44,101 nt of DNA from Candidatus Latescibacterota bacterium (GTDB lineage Bacteria; Latescibacterota; UBA2968; GCA-2709665): assembly GCA_012271065.1 (NCBI GenBank), contig JAAXHE010000002.1, positions 1 through 44,101 of the forward strand, given 5' to 3'. Both the position numbers and the translations under genes were made by a program. Every line of letters starts with the position of its first letter. The first letter of the stretch is position 1. Below are positions 1 through 8,016 of this stretch, in pieces. The notes beneath the pieces were generated by a model that worked only from the letters and a program-made list of their open reading frames with translations, made no database searches and was not told the DNA's origin.

Positions 1-15
1 GCCGCCTGATTTATT

Positions 16-1275
16 TCACATTGAGGCTAATGCCGGATAGCTGCAGATAAGAATACCGACGCCCAAGACTAGCATGACCAGAAACACTATAGAAGTCCCG
101 CTGAAAACAGGGGTGAAAGACAGGCTCTGATGCGTGAATCCGTTGAAGTAAGGCAATGCTTGCTCCGCGAATACCAGCCCCAGGCCCACGGACAGTAGAC
201 TCATCAAGACCGACTCGCTTAAGTATTGCCAACACAATTGAGAGCGCATAGCGCCCACCACTTTGCGAATACCCACTTCTCTTGTTCGGGTGCCCATGCG
301 ACCGACCGCAAGATTGACATAATTGATGGACGCCATCACCAGAACCAACACCGAAAGGCAGATCAGTCCGTAGCCGGCCAAGGGATCCCGCGGCGGTTTC
401 ACACCATGATTTCTGATTTCCATCAGATCCATTCGATGGCGCAATGCTGTAAGCGGCTGAAGCGGTAAATGCAGATTTTTCGCTGCGATCTCCGGTCGCA
501 GCATGTTTGCTCTTACGATCGAACGCAACGCCGGTTCTATATCTTCGGCTTCCGTATCATCACTCAGTTTAACGTAGGTTCCGCATTTGGAAATCCGCTT
601 CCAATCATCGGGTTGCAGGTGCAAAAAGAACCAGAGATGCTGGTACGGTAGCAACATTTCAAACTGAATGGATGAGTTGTCGGGAATCGGTTCGGCAACG
701 CCGGTTACCGCAAAATCGGCGCTCTCATGGCTCCAGATAGATCGCAGGCTCAACCGTTTTCCAACTGGATTCTCCTCTCCGAAGATCCTCATTGCAGTCT
801 CCGCGCTCAACACGACAGAGTGCGGACTCTTCAAGACAACCTCCGGATCACCTGCACGAAGCGGAAACGAGAACATGCTCAAGAACTCGGGATCCACGAT
901 CAGAAACTGCAACTTTAAAACCTCGTCTCCATATGTAACCTGAATTTCCCGGTCTCCGCGGTCGCTGCCTCGCGTGGCAGTCAGCCGCACGGCCATGTCC
1001 AAACCTGTAACTGTCTGCAGAAGCTCATCGCGTAAAGCAGTGGGCGCGGTCGTCGATGTTCTGACCTTTCGGTCCGGTCCGAAGAATTCGACATTTACGC
1101 GATAAATCCGATCTGCATGTTCATGAAACGCGTCATAGGTCCATTCGTGATGCACGTACAGATACGTCAACACACAAAAGGCGATAGCTATTGCGAGGCC
1201 AAGGATGTTGATCGCCGAATAGGCCTTGTGGCGTACGAGAATCCGGTATGCTACGATCAGATAATTCCAGAACAT
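16..1275 (-). pseudogene. Truncated MacB/FtsX-like ABC permease (N-terminal half)
   Basis: The ATG at 1275 follows a GAGGG ribosome site, and the protein opens with MFWNYLIVAYRILV, as in the paralogs that start at 13923 and 17046. The 419 residues contain TM1 (about 20-42), the periplasmic MacB_PCD-like domain, and the first FtsX domain with TM2 to TM4. Translation stops at a TGA (16-18) just after the SYPAL motif that ends TM4, where full paralogs continue with a PVxALKG motif and about 370 more residues. The other two frames also hit stops within about 40 bases, so a simple one-base shift does not restore it inside the window. It is either a truncated pseudogene or an edge artefact. A sigma-54 promoter and an enhancer-like motif lie upstream, so the gene was probably under the control of the regulator at 18115. 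Confidence 0.8.
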
Positions 1276-1357
1276 CGCAATGCCCTCGTGGGATCCCCAT
1301 AAACCCGCGCCGGATCGAAGATTGAGAATCGCCGGACGTCCCCGCGGCTTATCCGCT

Positions 1358-1373
1358 TGCGATTATCGTGCCA
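1358..1373 (-). promoter_or_regulatory. Sigma-54 (-24/-12) promoter of the leftmost permease
   Basis: On the minus strand the sequence reads TGGCACGATAATCGCA. It matches the RpoN consensus TGGCACG-N4-TTGCW at all seven -24 positions and four of five -12 positions, with exactly 10 bases between the GG and GC pairs. Transcription would start near 1346, about 70 bases before the ATG at 1275. A sigma-54-dependent activator is encoded at 18115. Confidence 0.75.
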
Positions 1374-1437
1374 TTGATACAACTTATTAAATAATAATTA
1401 TATATGTGATACTTTTCCGATGAAACTGTCCGGCAAA

Positions 1438-1475
1438 TGTTCGATAATGATACACTATTGTCCGGAAACGGACAC
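1438..1475. promoter_or_regulatory. Enhancer-like site shared with the response regulator promoter
   Basis: The element contains CGATAATGATAC followed by a perfect inverted repeat TGTCCG-GAAA-CGGACA (1459-1474). A further TGTCCGG half site lies just before it (from 1427). It begins about 65 bases upstream of the sigma-54 promoter at 1358-1373, a usual enhancer distance. A closely related element with CGATAATGATAC in the same order lies at 17866-17904, upstream of the sigma-54 promoter of the regulator gene. Confidence 0.6.
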
Positions 1476-1529
1476 TTTGCCTGAGATTCCACCGCCAGCA
1501 GATTGCAGATGTGCGTTCAATCAGCGCCC

Positions 1530-1608
1530 GTGGGTCGATAGCCCGCGAACTAACAGTTCGCGTTACGGTCGGAAACTACATTGGGGGGAGGTTGGACGGT
1601 AACGCGGC
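1530..1608. repeat. Interspersed hairpin repeat, copy 1
   Basis: The core at 1544-1562 is a perfect hairpin, CGCGAACT-AAC-AGTTCGCG, followed by TTACGGTC. The flanks (ACTACATTG, GTTGGACGGT, CGCGGCG) recur around the second copy at 2110-2188, so the repeated unit is about 75 bp. It is non-coding and REP-like. Confidence 0.7.
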
Positions 1609-1626
1609 GTTTGCGCGCGGAATTGC

Positions 1627-1646
1627 GGGCGGTTCGCGAACCGCCC
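1627..1646. repeat. Perfect 20-bp palindrome, REP-like
   Basis: GGGCGGTTCGCGAACCGCCC is fully self-complementary. The identical 20-mer occurs again at 31597-31616, 30 kb away. The copy here is followed by TACA and the other by CTGCA, which resembles the CCCCTAC tail of other palindromes in the window. Confidence 0.75.
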
Positions 1647-1681
1647 TACAAACGTCGTCATTCGCGACATTGATATCGCCA

Positions 1682-1858
1682 GGCCATATCGCTAACCTGG
1701 TTTATCTGACCGCTGAAAGCTGACGGCTGATGGCTTTGTCGGAGGGGCTGGGGGAGAGGTCCGCGTTGCCCACATAACGGCACTGACAGCGCCGATAGAA
1801 ATCGCTTGGCCATATCGCTAACTGGTTTTGGCTGACGGCTGATAGCTGACAGCTTTTA
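1682..1858. repeat. Pair of imperfect direct repeats
   Basis: Copy 1 (1682-1738) and copy 2 (1808-1858) share GGCCATATCGCTAAC, then TGGTTT and a stretch rich in GCTGACGGCTGAT and related short words. There is no coding potential. Apart from these repeats and the palindromes, I see nothing gene-like between the leftmost permease promoter region and the small gene at 1911. Confidence 0.55.
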
Positions 1859-1910
1859 CCGGGTTGTCATTATTTCCTGGAACAAATCTACACGGAAAAC
1901 GATCAAATCC

Positions 1911-2027
1911 ATGAAACCATTGATATTCTTACTTCAAAAGGGGGTGGTGACCGTGCCACAGATCAAAAGGCGAAGACGCCGCCCGAGGCTCGTATTCGTC
2001 AAGGGTCAAAGGCGGCCAAAGGGATAA
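1911..2027 (+). CDS. Small arginine-rich peptide, 38 residues (uncharacterised)
   Basis: The ORF runs from ATG 1911 to TAA 2025-2027. The middle and end are very basic (QIKRRRRRPR, then KGQRRPKG), with a short hydrophobic start (MKPLIFLLQ). An in-frame GTG inside it is preceded by GGGGGTGGTGACC, which gives an alternative 24-residue product beginning with PQIKRRRRRPR and a better ribosome site. A very strong intrinsic terminator begins 9 bases after the stop, so the locus looks like a self-contained monocistronic unit. A weak promoter could start at TTGTCA (1864). I do not recognise the family; the charge would fit nucleic-acid or ribosome binding. It could also be a non-coding RNA with a chance ORF. 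Confidence 0.4.
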   Translation: MKPLIFLLQKGVVTVPQIKRRRRRPRLVFVKGQRRPKG

Positions 2028-2035
2028 ATTTTCGC

Positions 2036-2076
2036 AAAGAACCGCCGGTCTCGGAAAGAGGCCGGTGGTTCTTTTT
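2036..2076 (+). terminator. Strong Rho-independent terminator
   Basis: A stem of about 16 pairs (AAGAACCGCCGGTCTC with GAGGCCGGTGGTTCTT, two G-U pairs) closes a five-base GGAAA loop and is followed by a run of five T (2072-2076). It ends transcription of the small plus-strand unit at 1911. Confidence 0.85.
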
Positions 2077-2109
2077 ATCAACCCTCCGCCGCGAAGCTCG
2101 CAACGCTGG

Positions 2110-2188
2110 TTGGTCTATATGCCGCGAACTAACAGTTCGCGCTACGGTCAGTCGCTACATTGCGCAGACGTTGGACGGTACGCGGCGG
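2110..2188. repeat. Interspersed hairpin repeat, copy 2
   Basis: The core at 2123-2141 is the same CGCGAACT-AAC-AGTTCGCG hairpin as at 1544-1562, followed by CTACGGTC and the same ACATTG and GTTGGACGGT flanks. It lies just beyond the 3' end of the MFS gene. Confidence 0.7.
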
Positions 2189-2207
2189 GGCGTGGCCCTC
2201 TCCCATC

Positions 2208-3368
2208 TCACCGCTCTTTCGGTATTTTGAATACCAGCAGAACGCCGGCGAACATCAGAACCGCGCTGACTTCGAATGCCCGCCGCAGGCCGTAGGCGTC
2301 CCCCATCATACCGAGCAGAAGCATTGCCAGCCCTCTGAGCGCGAAACCCCCGCCCATGTAGATCCCGTTGGCGAACGCCCGGTTTTCGGGGCAGCTTTCC
2401 TGCACCATCGCCATGACCACGGGACCCGTCGAGAGCGCGGCAAAGCCCAGAACGACCAGGACGGGAAACAGGACCCAGCCCTGGCTGTCGAGAAAGACAA
2501 AGAGCAGAGTGGGCGTCGCGATCATCGAGAAGCCCAGCACCCGCCTGCGCCCCAGCCTGTCGCTCACCCATCCGCCGATCAGTGCTCCAGCGATGCCCGC
2601 GCCTTCCAGGACCGAAAGGGACGCACCGGCCAGCCACAAACTCGCGCCCTCTTCGCTGAGGAACGTGGGCAGAAATGCGGTGAGCGAGGCCAACGTAAAC
2701 GCGCGGACGAAAACGATGCCGGACAGCGGGACCATAACGGGCGCCATGCGTTTCAGGGCGGAACGCCATGGCAGCGCCTTGTAGAAGGAAAACGCCTGCG
2801 CCCCGACGCGCCTCATGCGCAATAACAGGACCACCGATGCAAGAAGGCCGACGGGGATCGGATAGGCCGTTCCCGCGATCCCCCACAGGCCGATGACGCT
2901 TACGATCAGAATCGGACCCAGGGTGCGGCCGAGTTCACCGCACAACATCCAGATCCCCATGCCGCGCCCCAGGTTCGGCCCCGACAGCGTTCCGGCCATG
3001 GCCGGCCCGACGGCGTGAAAGGCCGCCGAACTGAAGCCGGCGATCAACAGGAGCACGACCAGCGTCGAGTACCCGCCGGCCACGCCAAGTAAACTCATCG
3101 CGATGCCGGTGACCGCGGGTCCGAGAATGACCAGGAAGCGCAGATTCGAGCGGTCCGCCCGAAGCCCGATAATCGGCTGAAATACCGACGGCGCCTGCCT
3201 CACGACCATCAGCATGCCCGCCTCGGTCTTGGTCAGCGACAGAGCCCCAATAAAGACCGGCAGGAGGGGCGCCAGGAATCCGCTGTACGTATCGTGCACG
3301 GCGTGCCCGCCCGATAGCATGAGCACATCCGTCGTCTGGAATCGCTCTTCCTGTCGTCTCTGCGACAT
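2208..3368 (-). CDS. MFS transporter, fosmidomycin-resistance (Fsr)-like
   Basis: The 386-residue product is a 12-TM inner-membrane transporter. The early motif GGHAVHDTYSGFLAPLLPV and the following ADRSNLRF loop match the Fsr-like branch of the major facilitator superfamily. The GGWVSDRLGRRRV loop in the second half is the repeated MFS signature between TM8 and TM9. The family exports small polar compounds or drugs; the substrate here is unknown. I start at ATG 3368 because the longer reading uses TTG (3422) and would put a perfect terminator-like hairpin inside the coding region. The hairpin lies 16 bases before the ATG. The gene is about 250 bases downstream of the BNR_4 gene on the same strand, so export or uptake of a product of that protein is possible but not shown. 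Confidence 0.85.
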   Translation of the reverse strand: MSQRRQEERFQTTDVLMLSGGHAVHDTYSGFLAPLLPVFIGALSLTKTEAGMLMVVRQAPSVFQPIIGLRADRSNLRFLVILGPAVTGIAMSLLGVAGGYSTLVVLLLIAGFSSAAFHAVGPAMAGTLSGPNLGRGMGIWMLCGELGRTLGPILIVSVIGLWGIAGTAYPIPVGLLASVVLLLRMRRVGAQAFSFYKALPWRSALKRMAPVMVPLSGIVFVRAFTLASLTAFLPTFLSEEGASLWLAGASLSVLEGAGIAGALIGGWVSDRLGRRRVLGFSMIATPTLLFVFLDSQGWVLFPVLVVLGFAALSTGPVVMAMVQESCPENRAFANGIYMGGGFALRGLAMLLLGMMGDAYGLRRAFEVSAVLMFAGVLLVFKIPKER

Positions 3369-3383
3369 TGGCTTCCCAAAACA

Positions 3384-3409
3384 AAAAGCGGTCCTGAATG
3401 ACCGCTTTT
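3384..3409 (-). terminator. Terminator-like hairpin directly before the MFS start
   Basis: A perfect 10-bp stem (AAAAGCGGTC with GACCGCTTTT) closes a six-base loop and, on the minus strand, runs into TTTTTGTTTT. It lies about 210 bases after the stop of the BNR_4 gene and 16 bases before the MFS ATG. It may end the BNR_4 transcript, or act as an attenuator controlling read-through into the MFS gene. Confidence 0.65.
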
Positions 3410-3436
3410 CCAGCCTCTTCAATTCACATAGCGGGA

Positions 3437-3470
3437 ATTTACATGGATGGACAGGATAAACAGGATAAAG
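3437..3470. repeat. Short interspersed repeat with ACAGGATAA tandem
   Basis: The stretch combines TTTACATGGATGGACAGG with two ACAGGATAAA units. Similar ATGGATGGACAGGAT phrases are scattered through many bacterial genomes. It lies in the gap between the BNR_4 and MFS genes and does not code. Confidence 0.45.
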
Positions 3471-3616
3471 TCACAAGAACCCGAGTGTCGCCCGCTATTT
3501 CGAATTCTTCAAATGAACCATTGGACCACAGATCGCGCAACACCAATGTAGCCGACCTGTTTCCGTAACGTCAAGCTTGAAATCGTCCCCGGGCCGGCCC
3601 CTGCACACGCATCGAC

Positions 3617-4990
3617 TCAGACCCGTACCCAGTACAGATCATTGTCTATAGTCTCGCCTTCAACCGTGTATCGGGAATCGCCCAGCGTGTAGATGAATGA
3701 AGGACGGGCGCCTGGCGGGATAGGATTGGCGCCGTTCGGGCGTTCCAGGGATGACATAAGCTGACCTTGTTCCGGGTCGAATGCGAGGACCTCACGCGGC
3801 ATGAATGTCTCCCCGTAATCGGACGATTCGAGCCAGACGACGCGTGAGAGTTCCGGATGCTCGCGCAGCCAGAAGGCGGGCAGGCCATAGACGCCCGGGG
3901 CCCAGTTCTCGTCCGGGTGCCCCAGTGCAACGAGCTGCGCGAGGACGCAAAGGACGTCATCGGACGTCATTACCGGCTTGAAGCCGATGATCCCCCAACC
4001 GGGCCAGTGCGACGCCACGGCCTCACCTAAGCGCAGTTCGCGCCAACTCCCGGCGTCGAATGTCTTCAGGAAGGCGCGACAGGGCGTGGGTGTGTGGCGA
4101 ACGTAGCCGACGTAGGGTCGGTCCTTTGAGTCGACGGCCATGCCACAGTGCTCGATGCCGGGCTTCGGGTTGTTGCTTTCACCCTCCTCCAGCAGGTCAA
4201 GCGTGTCCGACGTCGCCGGAAGCGGAGCCGGCGTCCCGTCGGCTTTCTGCCAGGTGCGGCCGAAGTCGAAGGAGCGCATGTACCCCACGGCCTGGTACAG
4301 ACCGGCCACGTCACGCGGGTGCTCCCCCGCATTCGCCTTTCGACTCAGGAAAAAGGCCATGCTCATGTGCATTGTCTTCCGGACCGGGCCCCAGGCCACG
4401 TCATTGTTCATGCCAGTGTAACCGGTGAAACGGCGCTGCCGGGTCACGATCAGCCCACGGCTTTGCCAGGGGCCGGCAGACGGTTTCTCCCACAATTCCA
4501 TGCCGTCGTGGCCGCCGTCGCGGGCGGCGAGGTAAAGCGTGTCGTCCGGTCCGCACAGGAGTACGGGATAGGTGTTTCTGCCAAAGGCCTCGACGGAGGT
4601 CCAGGCCGACGCGTCGTGCGGCCGCAGCGATCGCTGGTACTGCAGAGGCGAATTGTGTCCGCCCATGACCATGTGGAGGTAGCCCTGGCTATCGACCGCA
4701 AGGGTGGGACGGGAATGCTCGTCGACGCCCTCGGCCAGGATGGGTCCGGCGGTCCACCTGCCCGTTTCATGATCGAGCGTGCGTACCCGGGCGAAGTACC
4801 TCTGATTGTACGAGTCCTGCCAGGCGATGTGGGTCCTGCCGCGGCAGGCAACGATCTTGTTCCCAGGCCCCTGGCTCGCACGTTCGCCGGCGATCACGGA
4901 CAGCAAGGCGTCGCCGCGGTTGCGATCGGCAGCGGCGAACGGATCGCCCACGTCGCAGGCCCTGATACGGTCGAAAAATTCAGTCTCCAA
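3617..4990 (-). CDS. BNR_4-family beta-propeller protein (possible polysaccharide lyase or sialidase-like)
   Basis: The 457-residue protein has the features of the BNR_4 family (PF15892), a beta-propeller fold that includes ulvan and related polysaccharide lyases. The motif DEHSRPTLAVDSQGYLHMVMG followed by GHNSPLQYQRS is the family hallmark near residues 85-120. BNR-like turns (SFDFGRTWQ, SSDYGETF) recur later, and there is a conserved NNDVAWGP segment in the middle. No signal peptide is visible, so it would act in the cytoplasm unless exported by another route. I start at TTG 4990, because AAGGAGGAG lies seven bases before it; the upstream ATG at 5014 would bury that site in the coding region and has none of its own. 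The substrate is unknown; a polyuronate would fit the heparinase-family gene at 24472. Confidence 0.75.
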   Translation of the reverse strand: METEFFDRIRACDVGDPFAAADRNRGDALLSVIAGERASQGPGNKIVACRGRTHIAWQDSYNQRYFARVRTLDHETGRWTAGPILAEGVDEHSRPTLAVDSQGYLHMVMGGHNSPLQYQRSLRPHDASAWTSVEAFGRNTYPVLLCGPDDTLYLAARDGGHDGMELWEKPSAGPWQSRGLIVTRQRRFTGYTGMNNDVAWGPVRKTMHMSMAFFLSRKANAGEHPRDVAGLYQAVGYMRSFDFGRTWQKADGTPAPLPATSDTLDLLEEGESNNPKPGIEHCGMAVDSKDRPYVGYVRHTPTPCRAFLKTFDAGSWRELRLGEAVASHWPGWGIIGFKPVMTSDDVLCVLAQLVALGHPDENWAPGVYGLPAFWLREHPELSRVVWLESSDYGETFMPREVLAFDPEQGQLMSSLERPNGANPIPPGARPSFIYTLGDSRYTVEGETIDNDLYWVRV

Positions 4991-5344
4991 TTGCTCTCCT
5001 CCTTCGCTATTCATCTAGCGCCGGATGCTATGACCATTGGCGAAATCTGGCGATGCGGTGTCGGATCTGCCTGCAATGCTGGCGAAGCCGGTGTGACGGT
5101 GGGGCAAACATTCCTGTCTGCCCACGTCAAGATTCTTCTGTCGAACTGCGGAAACAAGGAGAAATCGCAAGGCTGTCGAAGCGTCCGCGCACAGGTTCGT
5201 CTAACAAAGGCCATATGCTACACGTACGATCGAGAAGACGGGAGATTCTTCGACTCCGCTCTGAATGACACGACTTGCAATAACCATTGGCGAAATCTGT
5301 CGGTCAGATGTCGGCACTGACTGTAATGCTGGCGAAGCCGGTGT

Positions 5345-5546
5345 GAGGGTGGGGCGGACATTCCTGTCTGCCCACTTTGCTGCCATTCTGCGGAAGCCGA
5401 CACTCGTGATCGCAAGGTATCCGCGGACACATCGATCTGGGCAGGTTTGAAACCTGCCCCTACGGTCGGACCATCACACGCTCGCCCGAACTGTCATACT
5501 GAGGAGTCCCCCAGGCCGACGAAGGATCTACTGCAGCATTGGATCA
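5345..5546. repeat. 200-bp interspersed repeat, copy 1
   Basis: The element runs from GAGGGTGGGGCGGACATTCC to CTGCAGCATTGGAT. It contains a GGGCGGACA-TTCC-TGTCTGCCC hairpin and a near-perfect palindrome (GGGCAGGTTT, one base, AAACCTGCCC at 5439-5459) followed by CCTACGGTC. Copies 2 and 3 lie at 14164-14389 and 17309-17509 and are almost identical. No ORF or transposase is present. Confidence 0.85.
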
Positions 5547-5595
5547 ATAGTGAGCAATTTGCATGTGGCGTTACCTGAGAGGCAGCACGTCCGCT

Positions 5596-5619
5596 CCCCT
5601 CTCCGCGCCGGGTGAGGGG
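5596..5619 (-). terminator. GC-rich hairpin after the permease at 5635
   Basis: CCCCTC (5596-5601) and GAGGGG (5614-5619) can pair around a GC-rich loop, 16 bases past the stop of the permease gene. There is no T-run, so this is a weak or Rho-assisted terminator candidate or a REP-like repeat. Similar sequences follow the stops at 11563 and 14476. Confidence 0.35.
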
Positions 5620-5634
5620 TCGCCGTGCCCGCTC

Positions 5635-8016
5635 TCACTCATACCTCAACGCATCCACAGGATTCGCGCGTGCGGCTTTACCGGTCTCATAGCTGACGGT
5701 TATCAGCGCGATGCTCAACGACAACAATCCCCCCAGTACAAACGTCGAGATCGCCGGATCAACCCGGTAGGCGAAGTTCTCCAGCCACCGGTTCATCACG
5801 AAGTAGGCGATCGGCCAGGCGACGAGATTGGCAATCCCGACAAGCACGACATATTCCCGGGACAAGAGCAAGACTACGTTGGTAACGGATGCCCCCACCG
5901 CCTTCCGGATACCGATCTCCTTAGTACGTTGTTGCACGCTGATGGACGCCAGGCCGAACAGGCCAAGACCTGCCACGACGATCGCCAGAATCGAGAATCC
6001 GCCGAACAGCAACCCCAATCGAGCTTCCGCCCGGAATAGCCGGTCAAAGGACCTGTCCAGAAACGAGTATTCGAACGGCGTACGCGGCACGACGTCGCGC
6101 CACCGGGTCTTCAGGAAATCCAGGGTACCGGCAACATCGTCCGGTCGTATGCGGATGGAAAGGAAGTCTTTCCAGCCCCAGTCTCCCATCATAATTACAA
6201 GGGGTTCGATTTCGTGATGCAGGGATCTGTAATGAAAATCCTTCACCACGCCGATGACTTCACCTCTATCTTCCCCGGCCAGTTCATCGCCGCTCGGAAC
6301 GACCAACTCCAACTCCCTATCGGCACAGGAGGTCCACCCCAATCTCCGCATCGCCGCCTGATTCAACATGAAGGCGCCCGTGCGGTCGCTTCCGAACTCA
6401 TCTGAAAAGGCTCTTCCCTCCATGACTTCAATGCCAAATGTCTTAATGAACTCGTGGTCTACGTGGAACACATTCAGCAACAAGGGATCTCCGGCGACTG
6501 CCTCTCCCGGCGGGCGGAAAAGGTGGCTGGAAATCACCCGGCCGGGCACGGTGGATGAGGCTGACACGTTCACTACGGAACTGTGTGCTGACACTGCGTT
6601 TTTGTATCGTCCCATAACGTCGCCGCCGCCGTATGGCAGAATGAGTACATGGTTTTTTCGGAAACCAAGCCGCTTGTTGCGAATATAACCGGCCTGGTCG
6701 TAAACCACCCCCGTCCCGATTAACAGAATGACAGAAATCGCGAATTGGACGACGACAAGCGTCCTTTGCATACTTGATTTCCTTTTGCCGGGGCCGATCA
6801 ACCCCTTCAAGGCGACGACCGGCCGTGTCGCGGAGAGAAAAACGGCGGGATAGCTCCCGGCGAGCACGCCTGTAATCAGCAAGATGCCCATCAGCGACAG
6901 CACGACCTCAGGGCTCATAAGGTCATCCAATACCAGGTCGCGTTCGACAAGGGCGCCAAATGACGGCAGCAGTATTTCGACCGTCACGACGGCAATGCCA
7001 ATGGCAATTGAAGCCAGCAACGTCGACTCGCACAGGAATTGAAAGATCAACTGACGTCGAATTGCGCCAAGCGCTCCCCGTATTCCGACTTCCTTCGACC
7101 TGTACACCGAGCGGGCGGTCGAAAGGTTCGTAAAATTGATGCAGGCGAGCAGCAGGACGAGAAAGGCGATGGCGAGAAAGAGATAGACATAGCGGATGTC
7201 CCCGTTGGGACTGATTTCGTGTTCCAGGCGCGAGTGGAGATGGATGTCGGTCACAGGCTGTAAAAAGGATTTCAACTCGATTCCAGCCTGACTGGCTTGC
7301 GCTCCCATGTGTCTATTTATGAAATCGGGCAACTGCTGCTTCAGGTCGGCCACAGCCCGTCTGTCCTGCAAAAGCAGATAGGTATAATAGTCGAAGTCGA
7401 ACAAACCTTTCTTCTTGACGGGAGATGTCAGAAAATTGAACTGCAAATGGGACCTGTGACTGGTGTGCTCAAGAACGCCTGTGACCTTATACGTGCTGCC
7501 GCCGACCGTAAGCGTCTGGTCCAGCGGCTCCAGCTTACCGAAATACTTCCAGGCCATCGCTTCAGTCAGAACGATAGAATGGGGCTCCTGTAGTGCCTTA
7601 TCAGGATCTCCCTTGCTCAATGGAAAGTCGAAAACCTTGAAGACATTGGCGTCCGCGAACAGGACGCCCTTTTCATAAGACCTCACGCGCTGATTCCCAA
7701 CCAGCGTTTTTTCATCATCTCTGTAGAACCGGATCGCATCAACCACGAACGGATAGTCATGGACGAGCGCGGGGCCGATCGGATGGGATGTTATCGCAAC
7801 CCAACGTGTTTTTCCTTCGATACGTATCTCATGTGCAAGACGGTAGATTCGATCCGCGTTCTCATGGTGCCGGTCAAAGCTCAGTTCATCCTGAACGTAA
7901 AGGAGAATGAGCATGCAGCAGGCCATACCGATCGCAAGACCGGAAATATTGATGGCCGAAAACGTCTTGTTCCTCATCAGGTTGCGAACGGCGACTTTCA
8001 GGTAATTTGCGATCAC
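5635..8016 (-). CDS. MacB/FtsX-like ABC permease
   Basis: The 793-residue inner-membrane protein has the double MacB_PCD plus FtsX arrangement: TM1 at about 21-43, a large periplasmic domain, TM2 to TM4 (about 277-297, 326-350, 371-395), TM5 at about 417-438, a second periplasmic domain, and three C-terminal helices ending in KAARANPVDALRYE. Proteins of this type use an ATPase partner for export of lipids, peptides or drugs, or to transmit force across the envelope; no such ATPase is nearby. The start is GTG 8016 with AGGAGG nine bases upstream. It is a close paralog of the gene at 8512, with the same length. Their last 350 bases are nearly identical, including silent positions, while the rest has diverged. 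Confidence 0.88.
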   Translation of the reverse strand: MIANYLKVAVRNLMRNKTFSAINISGLAIGMACCMLILLYVQDELSFDRHHENADRIYRLAHEIRIEGKTRWVAITSHPIGPALVHDYPFVVDAIRFYRDDEKTLVGNQRVRSYEKGVLFADANVFKVFDFPLSKGDPDKALQEPHSIVLTEAMAWKYFGKLEPLDQTLTVGGSTYKVTGVLEHTSHRSHLQFNFLTSPVKKKGLFDFDYYTYLLLQDRRAVADLKQQLPDFINRHMGAQASQAGIELKSFLQPVTDIHLHSRLEHEISPNGDIRYVYLFLAIAFLVLLLACINFTNLSTARSVYRSKEVGIRGALGAIRRQLIFQFLCESTLLASIAIGIAVVTVEILLPSFGALVERDLVLDDLMSPEVVLSLMGILLITGVLAGSYPAVFLSATRPVVALKGLIGPGKRKSSMQRTLVVVQFAISVILLIGTGVVYDQAGYIRNKRLGFRKNHVLILPYGGGDVMGRYKNAVSAHSSVVNVSASSTVPGRVISSHLFRPPGEAVAGDPLLLNVFHVDHEFIKTFGIEVMEGRAFSDEFGSDRTGAFMLNQAAMRRLGWTSCADRELELVVPSGDELAGEDRGEVIGVVKDFHYRSLHHEIEPLVIMMGDWGWKDFLSIRIRPDDVAGTLDFLKTRWRDVVPRTPFEYSFLDRSFDRLFRAEARLGLLFGGFSILAIVVAGLGLFGLASISVQQRTKEIGIRKAVGASVTNVVLLLSREYVVLVGIANLVAWPIAYFVMNRWLENFAYRVDPAISTFVLGGLLSLSIALITVSYETGKAARANPVDALRYE

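Larger units (their letters stand above)
5015..5634. repeat. Repeat-filled intergenic region
   Basis: There is no gene here. It holds two copies of a CCATTGGCGAAATCTG-type phrase with AATGCTGGCGAAGCCGGTGTGA (5037-5093 and 5283-5347), one copy of a GTCCGCGCACAGGTTCGTCTA word (from 5188), one copy of the AGACGGGAGATTCTTCG...TGAATGACA element (5236-5271), and the first copy of the 200-bp repeat (5345-5546). The same words recur in every gap of the permease array. Confidence 0.75.

Noticed and set aside
4148..5320. 390-residue open frame on the plus strand over the BNR_4 gene
   Set aside because: It is antisense to a gene with clear family motifs, has no recognisable domain, and runs into intergenic repeats.
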